In this document: positions 1 through 6,059 of the stretch, one piece after another
Numbering within the stretch: the stretch's first letter is position 1
How the letters are laid out: every line of letters starts with the position of its first letter
Source: DATEVL01 sp964448245
Lineage (GTDB): Bacteria > Chloroflexota > Anaerolineae > Anaerolineales > E44-bin32
Assembly (NCBI GenBank): GCA_964448245.1
Contig: CAYUWF010000065.1
Coordinates: 1-13,297, forward strand
Length of the DNA stretch: 13,297 nt
Direction of reading: 5' to 3'
The notes under the pieces: model-generated
The model's input: the letters and a program-made list of their open reading frames with translations, nothing else
What the model was told of the DNA's origin: nothing
Databases searched by the model: none
Translations under genes and position numbers: made by a program

Positions 1-59
1 AGATGTGGGATCCGAGCTTGATGGAGGAAGGCGCCGGGGCCGCCTGGGGGCTGTACTAG
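1..59 (+). CDS. 3' end of an upstream gene (partial, unidentified)
   Basis: An open frame with codons starting at base 3 runs in from the left edge and stops at TAG 57-59, giving a tail that ends in EEGAGAAWGLY. This frame has a strongly GC-rich third codon position, like the other genes here, whereas the competing frame that stays open to TGA 98-100 does not. The hairpin at 100-138 fits a gene ending here. Too little is present to assign a function, and the true start lies outside the window or is the ATG at base 3. Confidence 0.4.
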   Translation, partial: MWDPSLMEEGAGAAWGLY

Positions 60-99
60 AGAGATCGCGCCACAGGGGTACTTCGCCCCCCTATCCCTG

Positions 100-138
100 A
101 AGACAAGAGGCCGGGCTCAACGCCCGGCCTCTTGTCTT
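100..138. terminator. Perfect 16-bp hairpin between convergent genes
   Basis: Arms 100-115 (AAGACAAGAGGCCGGG) and 123-138 are exact reverse complements around a 7-nt loop. The hairpin lies 40 nt after the stop of the left-edge gene and 17 nt beyond the stop of the minus-strand membrane protein gene, so it can serve both converging transcripts. Neither side has a T-tract, so it is not a textbook intrinsic terminator. A role in transcript-end formation or 3'-end stabilisation is inferred from its position. Confidence 0.7.
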
Positions 139-155
139 GGCGTGACCTTGGCGTC

Positions 156-455
156 TCAACTCTTCGTGTGCTCAGCCATGCGACGACGCCGGCTGGCGAG
201 GATCCCCAGGAAGGCCAGGCCCACCAGCATGAGGCGCAGCGCGACTCCCAGCCACACCGCCGCGGCCAGGCCCACACCCATCACGGCGACCAGCGTGATC
301 CAGCCGCGTGTCGGACGCGCACCGCGCAATTCCACCAACGTGCCTCTCAGCCGAGAGACAAACGGCTCGCGTGGCTCCACCGGCACCAGCACCCGGCCCA
401 GCCAGGCCTCCAGCTCCGACGGTTCCATTGGCTGCGTTCCGTAAGCGACGCTCAT
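156..455 (-). CDS. Small two-helix membrane protein, candidate sigma-factor partner
   Basis: This 99-aa protein has a soluble N-terminal part of about 50 residues, two hydrophobic segments (about 51-70 and 71-88) in a tight hairpin, and a basic RRRR end. Its ATG lies 6 bp after the sigma factor stop. Its Shine-Dalgarno (GAGGAG) lies inside the last codons of the sigma gene, so translation is probably coupled. Membrane proteins encoded directly downstream of ECF sigma genes are often anti-sigma factors, but no zinc-binding HxxxCxxC motif is present and I do not recognise the family. The N-terminal stretch around WLGRVLVPVEPREPFVSRLR would be the candidate sigma-contacting part. The anti-sigma role is an inference from position and topology; a structural or unrelated membrane function is equally compatible. 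Confidence 0.75.
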   Translation of the reverse strand: MSVAYGTQPMEPSELEAWLGRVLVPVEPREPFVSRLRGTLVELRGARPTRGWITLVAVMGVGLAAAVWLGVALRLMLVGLAFLGILASRRRRMAEHTKS

Positions 456-461
456 GACGGA

Positions 462-1118
462 CTACTCCTCCAGGTCCGCCCACCCGGACCTCTCCCGATT
501 CACATCCCACCCGGCCTCGGCCCCATCGCCGGCGCTCGCCAGCTCGTCGCGCAGCGTGTTCAGCGTCCGGTGGTAGAGGCTCTTGATCGCCCCTTCCGTC
601 CTGCCCATGATGACCCCGGCCTCCGCGTTGGAGAGCCGCTCGACGAATTTCAAGATGAGCAGCTGCTGGCGGTCCTCCGGAAGTCGCCGCACGGCGACCA
701 TCAGCATCCGCTGCTCTTCCGAGGCCACCGCCACGGCTTCCGGGTGCGGACCCCCACCCGAGGGCAGCAGGTTATCCTCCAACGGGACCGTCGGCCGCCG
801 GCTCCGGTCGCGGTGCCAGTTGGCCACCAAGTTGTGCGCGATCCGGTAGAGCCAGGCCGAGAAGGGGACGCCCTTGTCTTCGAACTTCCCGACGTGCCGC
901 AGCGCCCTCTGGAAGACCCTCGCCGTCAGATCCTCGGCGTCGTGGTGATTCCCGGTCCGATAGAAGATGTAGTTGTAAATGCGCCGGACGTGGCGCTCGT
1001 AGAGAACCCCGAACGCCTCGGCGTCCGACCCGGCGCGCGCAACCAGATTGAGCTCGTCGCCGTGGTCGACCGGCTCATCCGGCCGTTCGCGGCGAGGCTT
1101 CTTAGCCATAAACAACAC
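462..1118 (-). CDS. ECF-like RNA polymerase sigma factor (sigma-70 family)
   Basis: The 218-aa product has the two-domain layout of extracytoplasmic-function sigma factors. A sigma-2 region (about 35-108) includes YERHVRRIYNYIFYRTGNHHD, the AEDLT/F helix and FSAWLYRIAHNLVANWHRD, which contact core polymerase and the -10 element. A sigma-4 region (about 142-192) includes LPEDRQQLLILKF and the helix-turn-helix RTEGAIKSLYHRTLNTLR for -35 recognition. The linker is short and no sigma-3 region is seen, as expected for the class. The frame opens at GTG 1118. An in-frame ATG nine bases later (1109, giving MAKKPRR) is at least as likely, since neither has a strong ribosome binding site. It is first in a minus-strand pair with the small membrane protein and is divergent from the dinG-like gene. 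Target promoters cannot be told from this window. Confidence 0.9.
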   Translation of the reverse strand: MLFMAKKPRRERPDEPVDHGDELNLVARAGSDAEAFGVLYERHVRRIYNYIFYRTGNHHDAEDLTARVFQRALRHVGKFEDKGVPFSAWLYRIAHNLVANWHRDRSRRPTVPLEDNLLPSGGGPHPEAVAVASEEQRMLMVAVRRLPEDRQQLLILKFVERLSNAEAGVIMGRTEGAIKSLYHRTLNTLRDELASAGDGAEAGWDVNRERSGWADLEE

Positions 1119-1181
1119 CGTCGACGGGGTTCCGTTCTATCCGCATAGGGGGGAAGGTGCGACGCCATGCTACCACCGCCA

Positions 1182-1210
1182 CCGGCGCTTCGCCGGCGGC
1201 GCGCCGCCGG
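1182..1210. repeat. Overlapping GC-rich inverted repeats in the divergent intergenic region
   Basis: Bases 1182-1196 form CCGGCG-CTT-CGCCGG, and bases 1193-1210 form an 18-bp perfect palindrome (CCGGCGGCGCGCCGCCGG). They share 1193-1196, so the two structures exclude each other. They sit between the divergent sigma-factor and dinG-like genes, upstream of both. Function is unknown; chance in GC-rich DNA is possible. Confidence 0.4.
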
Positions 1211-1250
1211 CCCCCCGAAGCGGATTAGCACGTTTGGTCTAGTCGAGTGC

Positions 1251-1256
1251 TATAAT
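1251..1256 (+). promoter_or_regulatory. -10 box for the dinG-like gene, implying a very short leader
   Basis: A perfect TATAAT lies 13 nt before the ATG at 1270. A normal start 6-7 nt downstream falls near 1263, leaving a 5' leader of about 7 nt with no Shine-Dalgarno, so translation may be leaderless-like. No good -35 is seen; the best is TTAGCA at 1225-1230, with a spacing of 20, which is long. Confidence 0.55.
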
Positions 1257-1269
1257 CCCGTCCGACCCC

Positions 1270-4050
1270 ATGAAGTCGATCGTCGCCCTAGACTTAGAAA
1301 CCACCGGCCTGGATCCCGCCCAGGACGCGGTCATCGAGATCGGTGCGGTCCGTTTTCGAGGGCCCCGGGTGGAGGCCGAGTGGTCGACGCTGGTCAACCC
1401 CGGCCGCCCCCTACCCCCCTACATCACCCAGCTGACCGGGATCACCGACGCCATGCTGGCCGGAGCGCCGCGCCTGTCCAGGGTGCTGCCGGAGCTGATT
1501 GCCTTTGTCGGCGATGCGCCGCTGCTCGGTCATAACCTGGCCTTCGACCTGAAGTTCCTGGAGCGCCACACGCCGTTTCGCCAAAACGAGGCCCTCGACA
1601 CGTATGACTTGGCCTCGGTTGTCCTCCCCACCGCACGCTATCGGCTGGCGACGCTCGCCCAGTCGCTGGGCGTGGTCCCCCGCGGTGTACACCGCGGGCT
1701 GGAGGACGCGCGCACGACGCAGCAGATCTTCGTCCGCCTGCTCGACCGCGCCGCCGAGCTTCCGCCGCAGGTGCTGGGCGAGATCGTCGAGATCGGGTCG
1801 AACCTCGCTTGGGGCGCCGGGCCGGCCTTCGAGATGGCGGCCGAGATGGCGGGCGTGCCGCCCGAGTCGCCGGCGCCGGTTCGTCCGCCGAAAGCGAAGA
1901 AGGCGCGGCCCGCCGCCCCTCCCCTCGAGCCGCGCGAGACCCCAACACCGATCGATCCGGACGAGGCCGCCGGGTACCTCGAGCCGGGGGGAGGGCTGGC
2001 CCGCCTGCAGCCCGGCTATGAGCACCGCTCGCAGCAAATCCGCATGGCCCGCGCCGTCGCCGAGGCCCTCTCGGCAGGCAAGCACCTGCTGGTCGAGGCC
2101 GGCACCGGCACGGGAAAGTCGATGGCCTACCTGATCCCGGCCTTCCTGTGGGCGGCGCGCAACGGCCGCCGCGTGGTTGTTTCGACCAACACCATCAACC
2201 TGCAGGATCAGCTGATCCGCAAGGATATCCCGCTGCTCCAGGAGCTGCTCGGCGGCGAGCTGCGCGCGGCAGTCCTCAAGGGGCGCACCCACTACCTGTG
2301 CCCGGCGCGTTTCGAAGCGCTCCGCCGCCTGCGTCCGCGCACCCCCGAAGAGATGCGCGTCCTGGCCAAGGTGTTGGTCTGGCTGGCGCACGGCGGGACG
2401 GGGGAACGCGTCGATCTCAGCCTGGGCGGACCGGGAGAGATGATGGCCTGGTCCCGCATCTCCGCCGAGAGCGAAGACTGCACGCTCGATGCCTGCCTGG
2501 AGCGGACGGGCGGAGCGTGCGCCTTCTACGCCGCCCGCACGCAGGCCGAAGCTTCGCACGTCTTGATCGTCAATCACGCGCTGTTGATGGCCGATATCCA
2601 GTCCGGCAATCGTGTCCTGCCCGAATACCGCCACCTGATCATCGATGAGGGCCATCACCTGGAGGCGGCCACCACCTCCGGGATGACGATCCGCATCCAT
2701 GAGGGCGACCTGGCGCGCACGCTGCGCGACCTCGTCGGCGCCCCGAACGCGTTGCTCCCGGAGGCCTCGGCCCTGGCTCGCCGGTCGATGGGCCCGGTCG
2801 AGGCGCGCCGGCTGGCGAAGGCGACGCAGGAGCTCGAGGTCCAGTGCAGCGAGTCGCTGCAGGCCTGGAGCGCCGTGTTCAACAACCTGGCCGAATTCCT
2901 GGTGGGCCTCCACGGCGAGGAAGCCGCTTCCAGCTACGGCCTGCAAGTGCGCATCGTGCCTGCCCTGCGGTCGCTGCCGCCCTGGTCGTCGGTCGAGGTG
3001 GCCTGGGACGAGACCCGTCCGCTGTTGACGGCGATCGCCGACGGCGTGGCCGAGCTGGCCGAGACCCTGGCCGGCTTCGGTGACGGGGGTTCGGCCTCGG
3101 CCGGCGATGTCGCCGGCGCGCTGCGCGCCTCGCTGCGCTCCCTGCGCGAGACGGCCGACCTCTTCGAGCGCTTCGTCTTCAAGCCCGACGCCGGAACGAT
3201 CTACTGGGCCCAGCTCGGATCGGATCGTCGCCGCCTCTCGGTCAACGCCGCGCCCCTGGCGATCGGCCCGCTGGTCGAGCGCCATCTGTGGAACGAGAAG
3301 GACTCGATCGTTCTGACCTCGGCCACGCTGACGACTGCCGGCGAGTTCGACTACCTCAAGCGCCGGCTGCACGCCCAGAGCGCCGACGAGGTGGCCCTGG
3401 GGTCGCCCTTCGACTATGAGACGTCCACCCTGCTCTACCTCGTCAATGACATCCCCGAGCCGGGCGACCGCCTGGCCTACCAAAAGGGCATCGAGCGCGG
3501 CCTGATCGGGTTGGCGCGTGCCACCCGCGGGCGGACGCTGGTGCTCTTCACCTCTAACGACCAGCTGCGCCGGACGGCGCGGGCGCTGAGCGAGCCGCTG
3601 GCCCAGGACGGCATCACCGTCTACGAGCAAGGCGAAGGCGTCTCGCGCCACGCGCTGCTCGAGTCCTTCCGCTCCGACGCGCAGTCCGTCCTGCTCGGGA
3701 CGCGGTCTTTCTGGGAAGGGGTCGACGTGCCGGGCGAGGCGCTGTCGGTGGTCGTCATGGTCCGGCTGCCGTTCGACGTGCCGACCGATCCGATCGTCTC
3801 GGCGCGCTCCGAGACCTATGACTCGCCGTTCGATGAGTACTCCCTGCCCGAGGCGATTCTGCGCTTTCGCCAGGGCTTCGGGCGCCTGATTCGGGCCAAG
3901 AGCGACCGTGGGGCGGTGGTGATCCTCGACCGCCGCGTCCTGACCAAGCGCTACGGCCCTTACTTCCTCCAATCGCTCCCCTCCTGCACCACGCGCCAGG
4001 GACCGCTGGACGAGGCGCCGCGCCAGGTTGCGCACTGGCTGGGAGTCTGA
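1270..4050 (+). CDS. dinG: DinG-family helicase with N-terminal DEDDh exonuclease domain
   Basis: This 926-aa protein probably unwinds and trims DNA repair or replication intermediates. Residues 1-165 form a DEDDh 3'-5' exonuclease like DNA polymerase III epsilon: D8 and E10 in LDLETTG, D93 in GHNLAFDLKFL, H141 and D146 in HRGLEDARTT. A Pro/Ala/Lys-rich linker (about 185-235) leads to an XPD/DinG-type SF2 helicase. The helicase has Walker A AGTGTGKS (K283), a DEGH Walker B box at 459-462 instead of the usual DEAH, and motif VI QGFGRLIR at 868-875. Four cysteines lie where DinG/XPD enzymes hold a 4Fe-4S cluster: C344, C404, C409 and C417 (spacings 59, 4, 7). Firmicute DinG proteins with the exonuclease fusion are known to lack the cluster, so having both is notable. 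The ATG at 1270 fits the domain start. Activity, polarity and cluster occupancy are inferred. Confidence 0.92.
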   Translation: MKSIVALDLETTGLDPAQDAVIEIGAVRFRGPRVEAEWSTLVNPGRPLPPYITQLTGITDAMLAGAPRLSRVLPELIAFVGDAPLLGHNLAFDLKFLERHTPFRQNEALDTYDLASVVLPTARYRLATLAQSLGVVPRGVHRGLEDARTTQQIFVRLLDRAAELPPQVLGEIVEIGSNLAWGAGPAFEMAAEMAGVPPESPAPVRPPKAKKARPAAPPLEPRETPTPIDPDEAAGYLEPGGGLARLQPGYEHRSQQIRMARAVAEALSAGKHLLVEAGTGTGKSMAYLIPAFLWAARNGRRVVVSTNTINLQDQLIRKDIPLLQELLGGELRAAVLKGRTHYLCPARFEALRRLRPRTPEEMRVLAKVLVWLAHGGTGERVDLSLGGPGEMMAWSRISAESEDCTLDACLERTGGACAFYAARTQAEASHVLIVNHALLMADIQSGNRVLPEYRHLIIDEGHHLEAATTSGMTIRIHEGDLARTLRDLVGAPNALLPEASALARRSMGPVEARRLAKATQELEVQCSESLQAWSAVFNNLAEFLVGLHGEEAASSYGLQVRIVPALRSLPPWSSVEVAWDETRPLLTAIADGVAELAETLAGFGDGGSASAGDVAGALRASLRSLRETADLFERFVFKPDAGTIYWAQLGSDRRRLSVNAAPLAIGPLVERHLWNEKDSIVLTSATLTTAGEFDYLKRRLHAQSADEVALGSPFDYETSTLLYLVNDIPEPGDRLAYQKGIERGLIGLARATRGRTLVLFTSNDQLRRTARALSEPLAQDGITVYEQGEGVSRHALLESFRSDAQSVLLGTRSFWEGVDVPGEALSVVVMVRLPFDVPTDPIVSARSETYDSPFDEYSLPEAILRFRQGFGRLIRAKSDRGAVVILDRRVLTKRYGPYFLQSLPSCTTRQGPLDEAPRQVAHWLGV

Positions 4051-4053
4051 CCC

Positions 4054-4088
4054 GACAAACCCGTTTTCCTTCGGAAAACGGGTTTGTC
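4054..4088 (+). terminator. Perfect 16-bp hairpin after the dinG-like gene
   Basis: Arms 4054-4069 (GACAAACCCGTTTTCC) and 4073-4088 are exact reverse complements around a 3-nt TTC loop, beginning 4 nt after the dinG stop. There is no T-tract after it. The right arm also occupies the place of a -35 element for the following efp -10 box, so end formation for one gene and initiation for the next are physically superimposed. Confidence 0.75.
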
Positions 4089-4095
4089 AGAGCGT

Positions 4096-4101
4096 TATAA
4101 T
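4096..4101 (+). promoter_or_regulatory. -10 box for the efp cluster
   Basis: A perfect TATAAT lies 8 nt after the dinG terminator hairpin. A start near 4108 would give a leader of about 27 nt carrying the GGAAGG ribosome binding site at 4118-4123. The -35 region falls in the hairpin arm and shows no TTGACA-like hexamer; no extended -10 TG is present. Confidence 0.5.
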
Positions 4102-4134
4102 GCGGCCTCATCTCCTCGGAAGGGTGAACCTGCG

Positions 4135-4692
4135 GTGATCGACGTCAACGATTTGCGCAAGGGCGTGACCTTCGAACTCGACGGCAACCTGTTTAAGGTG
4201 CTTGAGTATTCCCACAACAAGCCAGGGCGCGGCAACGCTACGATCCGCACCAAGGTGCGCGATCTGCGCAGCGGCGGCGTGCTCGAGAAGACCTTCACCT
4301 CCGGCGACCGCGTGCGCGACGTCCGGCTCGATCACCACATCGTCACGTTTCTTTACCGCGACGACGATTTCTTCCACTTCATGGACACCGAAACCTACGA
4401 GCAGCCGACACTGAATCGTTCGACGCTGGAAGAGGTGGCGGACTACCTGACCGAAGGCCTCGAAGCCAAACTGACCTTCTACCTCGACGAGCCGATCGAT
4501 ATCGAACTGCCGACGGCGGTCGACCTGAAAGTCGTCGAGGCCGAGGTCGGCGTCAAGGGCGACACGGCGACCGGCGCCACGAAAACGGTCGCGACCGAGA
4601 CCGGCCTGCGCGTTCAGGTGCCGCTCTTCGTCCAAACGGGGGACACGATCCGCGTTGACACCCGCAACGGGCAGTATCTGACGCGGGCCTGA
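4135..4692 (+). CDS. efp: Translation elongation factor P
   Basis: EF-P binds between the ribosomal P and E sites and stimulates peptide bond formation at polyproline stalls. The product is 185 aa, the usual family length, with the KOW-like domain I (IDVNDLRKGVTFELDG), a central OB domain, and the C-terminal signature VPLFVQTGDTIRVDT near the end. GTG 4135 is chosen as start because it follows GGAAGG (4118-4123) at suitable spacing and matches the family N-terminus; the upstream in-frame TTG at 4084 would place the ribosome binding site inside the gene. The tip of domain I reads NKPGRGN, so the residue equivalent to E. coli K34 is Arg32. Arg32 is the EarP rhamnosylation site in some bacteria, but it is also found without modification, for example in Thermus. 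No earP or epm gene is in the window. It heads a cluster with the Cys-rich protein and HAD genes. Confidence 0.96.
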   Translation: MIDVNDLRKGVTFELDGNLFKVLEYSHNKPGRGNATIRTKVRDLRSGGVLEKTFTSGDRVRDVRLDHHIVTFLYRDDDFFHFMDTETYEQPTLNRSTLEEVADYLTEGLEAKLTFYLDEPIDIELPTAVDLKVVEAEVGVKGDTATGATKTVATETGLRVQVPLFVQTGDTIRVDTRNGQYLTRA

Positions 4693-4705
4693 ACCGGCGG
4701 CCACG

Positions 4706-5047
4706 GTGCGAACGCCCGCTGGTGCGGAGTGCACGTACTACTTCGAAGACTTCCAACGGGGCCGGCAGCGGCAGGAGTGCCGCCTGATCGCGCGGAACCC
4801 GAGCAGCGCTCCTTGGAAGCCCGACCTTTGCCGCCCCTGCCGCGTTCCCCGCATCTTGCAGGCCAACGCCTGCCGCCATCTCGTCCTCCAGGCCAGCGTC
4901 TCCCCGGGGATTCTCGGGCTTGGTAGACGCGTCGAGGTCCGCGCCGAATGCCTGCTTAGCCTGGCCGATGTGGCGGAGCCGGAGATCGGCTGCGGCCGTT
5001 GCCACGAAGCATTCCAGCCCCAGGTCGCCCCCCGGGGCACCCCATGA
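4706..5047 (+). CDS. Small cysteine-rich protein, possible metal binder
   Basis: A GTG start 13 nt after the efp stop opens a 113-aa frame with eight cysteines (C9, C25, C42, C45, C56, C82, C96, C99). These include two CxxC pairs, 42/45 (LCRPCRVP) and 96/99 (GCGRCH), plus His100. The conserved-looking opening CTYYFEDFQRGRQRQECRLI and the CxxC spacing suggest a structural zinc or iron-sulfur site. No signal peptide or membrane segment is seen, so it is probably cytoplasmic. The stop overlaps the next start as ATGA (5044-5047), which points to translational coupling and supports real coding. I do not recognise a named family. Its place behind efp suggests co-expression with translation functions, but that is not evidence of a shared job. 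Confidence 0.75.
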   Translation: MRTPAGAECTYYFEDFQRGRQRQECRLIARNPSSAPWKPDLCRPCRVPRILQANACRHLVLQASVSPGILGLGRRVEVRAECLLSLADVAEPEIGCGRCHEAFQPQVAPRGTP

Positions 5048-5346
5048 TCCAAGCGCTGCTCGTCGACCTGGACGACACTCTGCTTGAGAACGATCTCGGC
5101 CGCTTCCTCCCGGCCTACTTCGACGCCCGAGACCTGTCCTGGCCGAACACGACCTTCGGCGTGCGGCGAAGATCCGCCTTGAACCGCGGTCGCCCAACCA
5201 GGATGTCGCTGTTTGGTCGGAGGCTCGGATTGACAATAGGTCGCACAGGCCTTCGGAAAGGGAGTAGATCATGCGACTCGAAGGAAAACGGATTTGCATT
5301 TTGGTCGAGGAAGGCTTCGAAGACCTTGAATTCTGGGTTCCGCTGA
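5044..5346 (+). pseudogene. Truncated HAD-family hydrolase (N-terminal fragment)
   Basis: The frame begins MIQALLVDLDDTLLENDLGR, a clear HAD motif I (DLDDTLL, nucleophile D8 and acid/base D10), and remains HAD-like through FLPAYFDA at about residue 28 (near 5127). After that the translation turns Arg/Ser-rich, resembles nothing in the family, and ends at 5346 inside the next gene in another frame. Motifs II-IV and the cap domain, about 200 residues, are absent, and no matching remainder is seen near 7809-8160. The intact-looking ATGA overlap with the Cys-rich gene suggests a once complete third gene of the efp cluster that was cut by recombination or insertion. A catalytically active product is not expected. 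Confidence 0.75.
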
Positions 5347-5798
5347 TGCGCATGGAGGAGGAAGGCGCGCAGGTGACCGTCGTTGGACCGAAGGCCGGGA
5401 AGGTCGTTCACAGCAAAAGCGGAGGCCTGGCCGCCTCGAGCGACCGAGAAGCCGCCGATGTCTCCCCGGACGACTTCGACGGAATGATCGTTCCCGGCGG
5501 CTGGGCGCCCGACAAGCTGCGACGATCGGCGGCCGTCACGGGCCTGGTGCGCGCGATGTACGACCAGGGAAAGCCGGTCGCCATGATCTGCCACGCCGGC
5601 CTGGTGGGGATCTCGGCCGGGATCGTGGCCGGTCATCGCGCCACCGGCTCCGTGGGGATCCGCGACGACCTGATTAACGCCGGTGCGACGTGGGTGGACC
5701 AGCCGGCGTTCCGTGACGGCAACCTGGTATGGGGTCGTGTCGTCCCTGACATTCCCAACTTCTGCCGTGAGCTGGTGGCGGCGCTGGAGGCCGGCTGA
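5271..5798 (+). CDS. DJ-1/PfpI-family protein (glutamine amidotransferase-like fold)
   Basis: This 175-aa protein matches the single-domain DJ-1/PfpI family in length and motifs. These are ICILVEEGFEDLEFWVPL with the conserved Glu17 that supports the nucleophile, the IVPGGWAPD turn (about 73-81), the nucleophile elbow MICHAGL with Cys107 followed by His108, and IRDDLINAGATW near 130-140. Family members act as cysteine peptidases, glyoxalase III-like or deglycase enzymes, or chaperones, generally in responses to reactive carbonyls or stress; the exact activity cannot be told here. The usual residue pattern after CH (often GPWLL) is replaced by AGLVGI, and the C-terminal GRVVPDIPNFCREL replaces the more common SRGPxDLPAF form, so it belongs to a divergent subgroup. 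The ATG is supported by AGGGAG at 5259-5264, 6 nt upstream. No promoter could be assigned with confidence. Confidence 0.9.
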   Translation: MRLEGKRICILVEEGFEDLEFWVPLMRMEEEGAQVTVVGPKAGKVVHSKSGGLAASSDREAADVSPDDFDGMIVPGGWAPDKLRRSAAVTGLVRAMYDQGKPVAMICHAGLVGISAGIVAGHRATGSVGIRDDLINAGATWVDQPAFRDGNLVWGRVVPDIPNFCRELVAALEAG

Positions 5799-6000
5799 CG
5801 TTCCGGCCCGGCCGGCGAACCAGGGCATGACGGCTCCCTTCCCATAACCGTCGGCCGGCCTCGGCGGCCCCGGCGGTTGCCCACTTCCCGAGCGAACTCT
5901 TCAATCCCGCTTACGGGTTAGCAAGCTTGTTCTTTCCATAAGGCGGCGCATGGCTCGACCCCTCGCTGCCGAGTAGCTCCGTCCCCACTTGTAAATGCTA

Positions 6001-6038
6001 CTTGACACAGTGTAAAATATACTTTACACTGTGTCAAG
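6001..6038 (+). promoter_or_regulatory. 38-bp palindromic operator containing a promoter
   Basis: The two 16-nt arms (6001-6016 and 6023-6038, left arm CTTGACACAGTGTAAA) are exact reverse complements. The central 6 nt contain the only mismatched pair (6017/6022). TTGACA at 6002-6007 and TACACT at 6025-6030 form a promoter with 17-bp spacing inside the palindrome. The predicted start near 6037 gives a 22-nt leader with AGGAG at 6049-6053 before the ATG at 6060. Because of the symmetry, an equivalent promoter faces left. Such a site is expected to bind a dimeric repressor and block polymerase. The Xre protein encoded two genes downstream is the obvious candidate (inference). Confidence 0.85.
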
Positions 6039-6059
6039 ACCGACTTACAGGAGCATGAA

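Noticed and set aside
132..1148. A 338-codon plus-strand open frame
   Set aside because: It overlaps the sigma factor and membrane protein genes on the other strand and translates to His/Arg/Pro-rich sequence with no domain.
1411..4035. An 874-codon open frame on the minus strand
   Set aside because: It lies wholly antisense to the dinG-like gene, whose motifs are unmistakable, and its translation is a low-complexity Arg/Gly/Gln-rich shadow typical of GC-rich DNA.
4084..4134. TTG 4084 as an upstream efp start
   Set aside because: It would put the -10 box and ribosome binding site inside the gene and add 17 residues not found in the family.
5230..5258. Perfect TTGACA at 5230-5235 as a promoter for the DJ-1/PfpI gene
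   Set aside because: No -10-like hexamer exists 15-19 bp downstream; the sequence there is TTCGGAAA.
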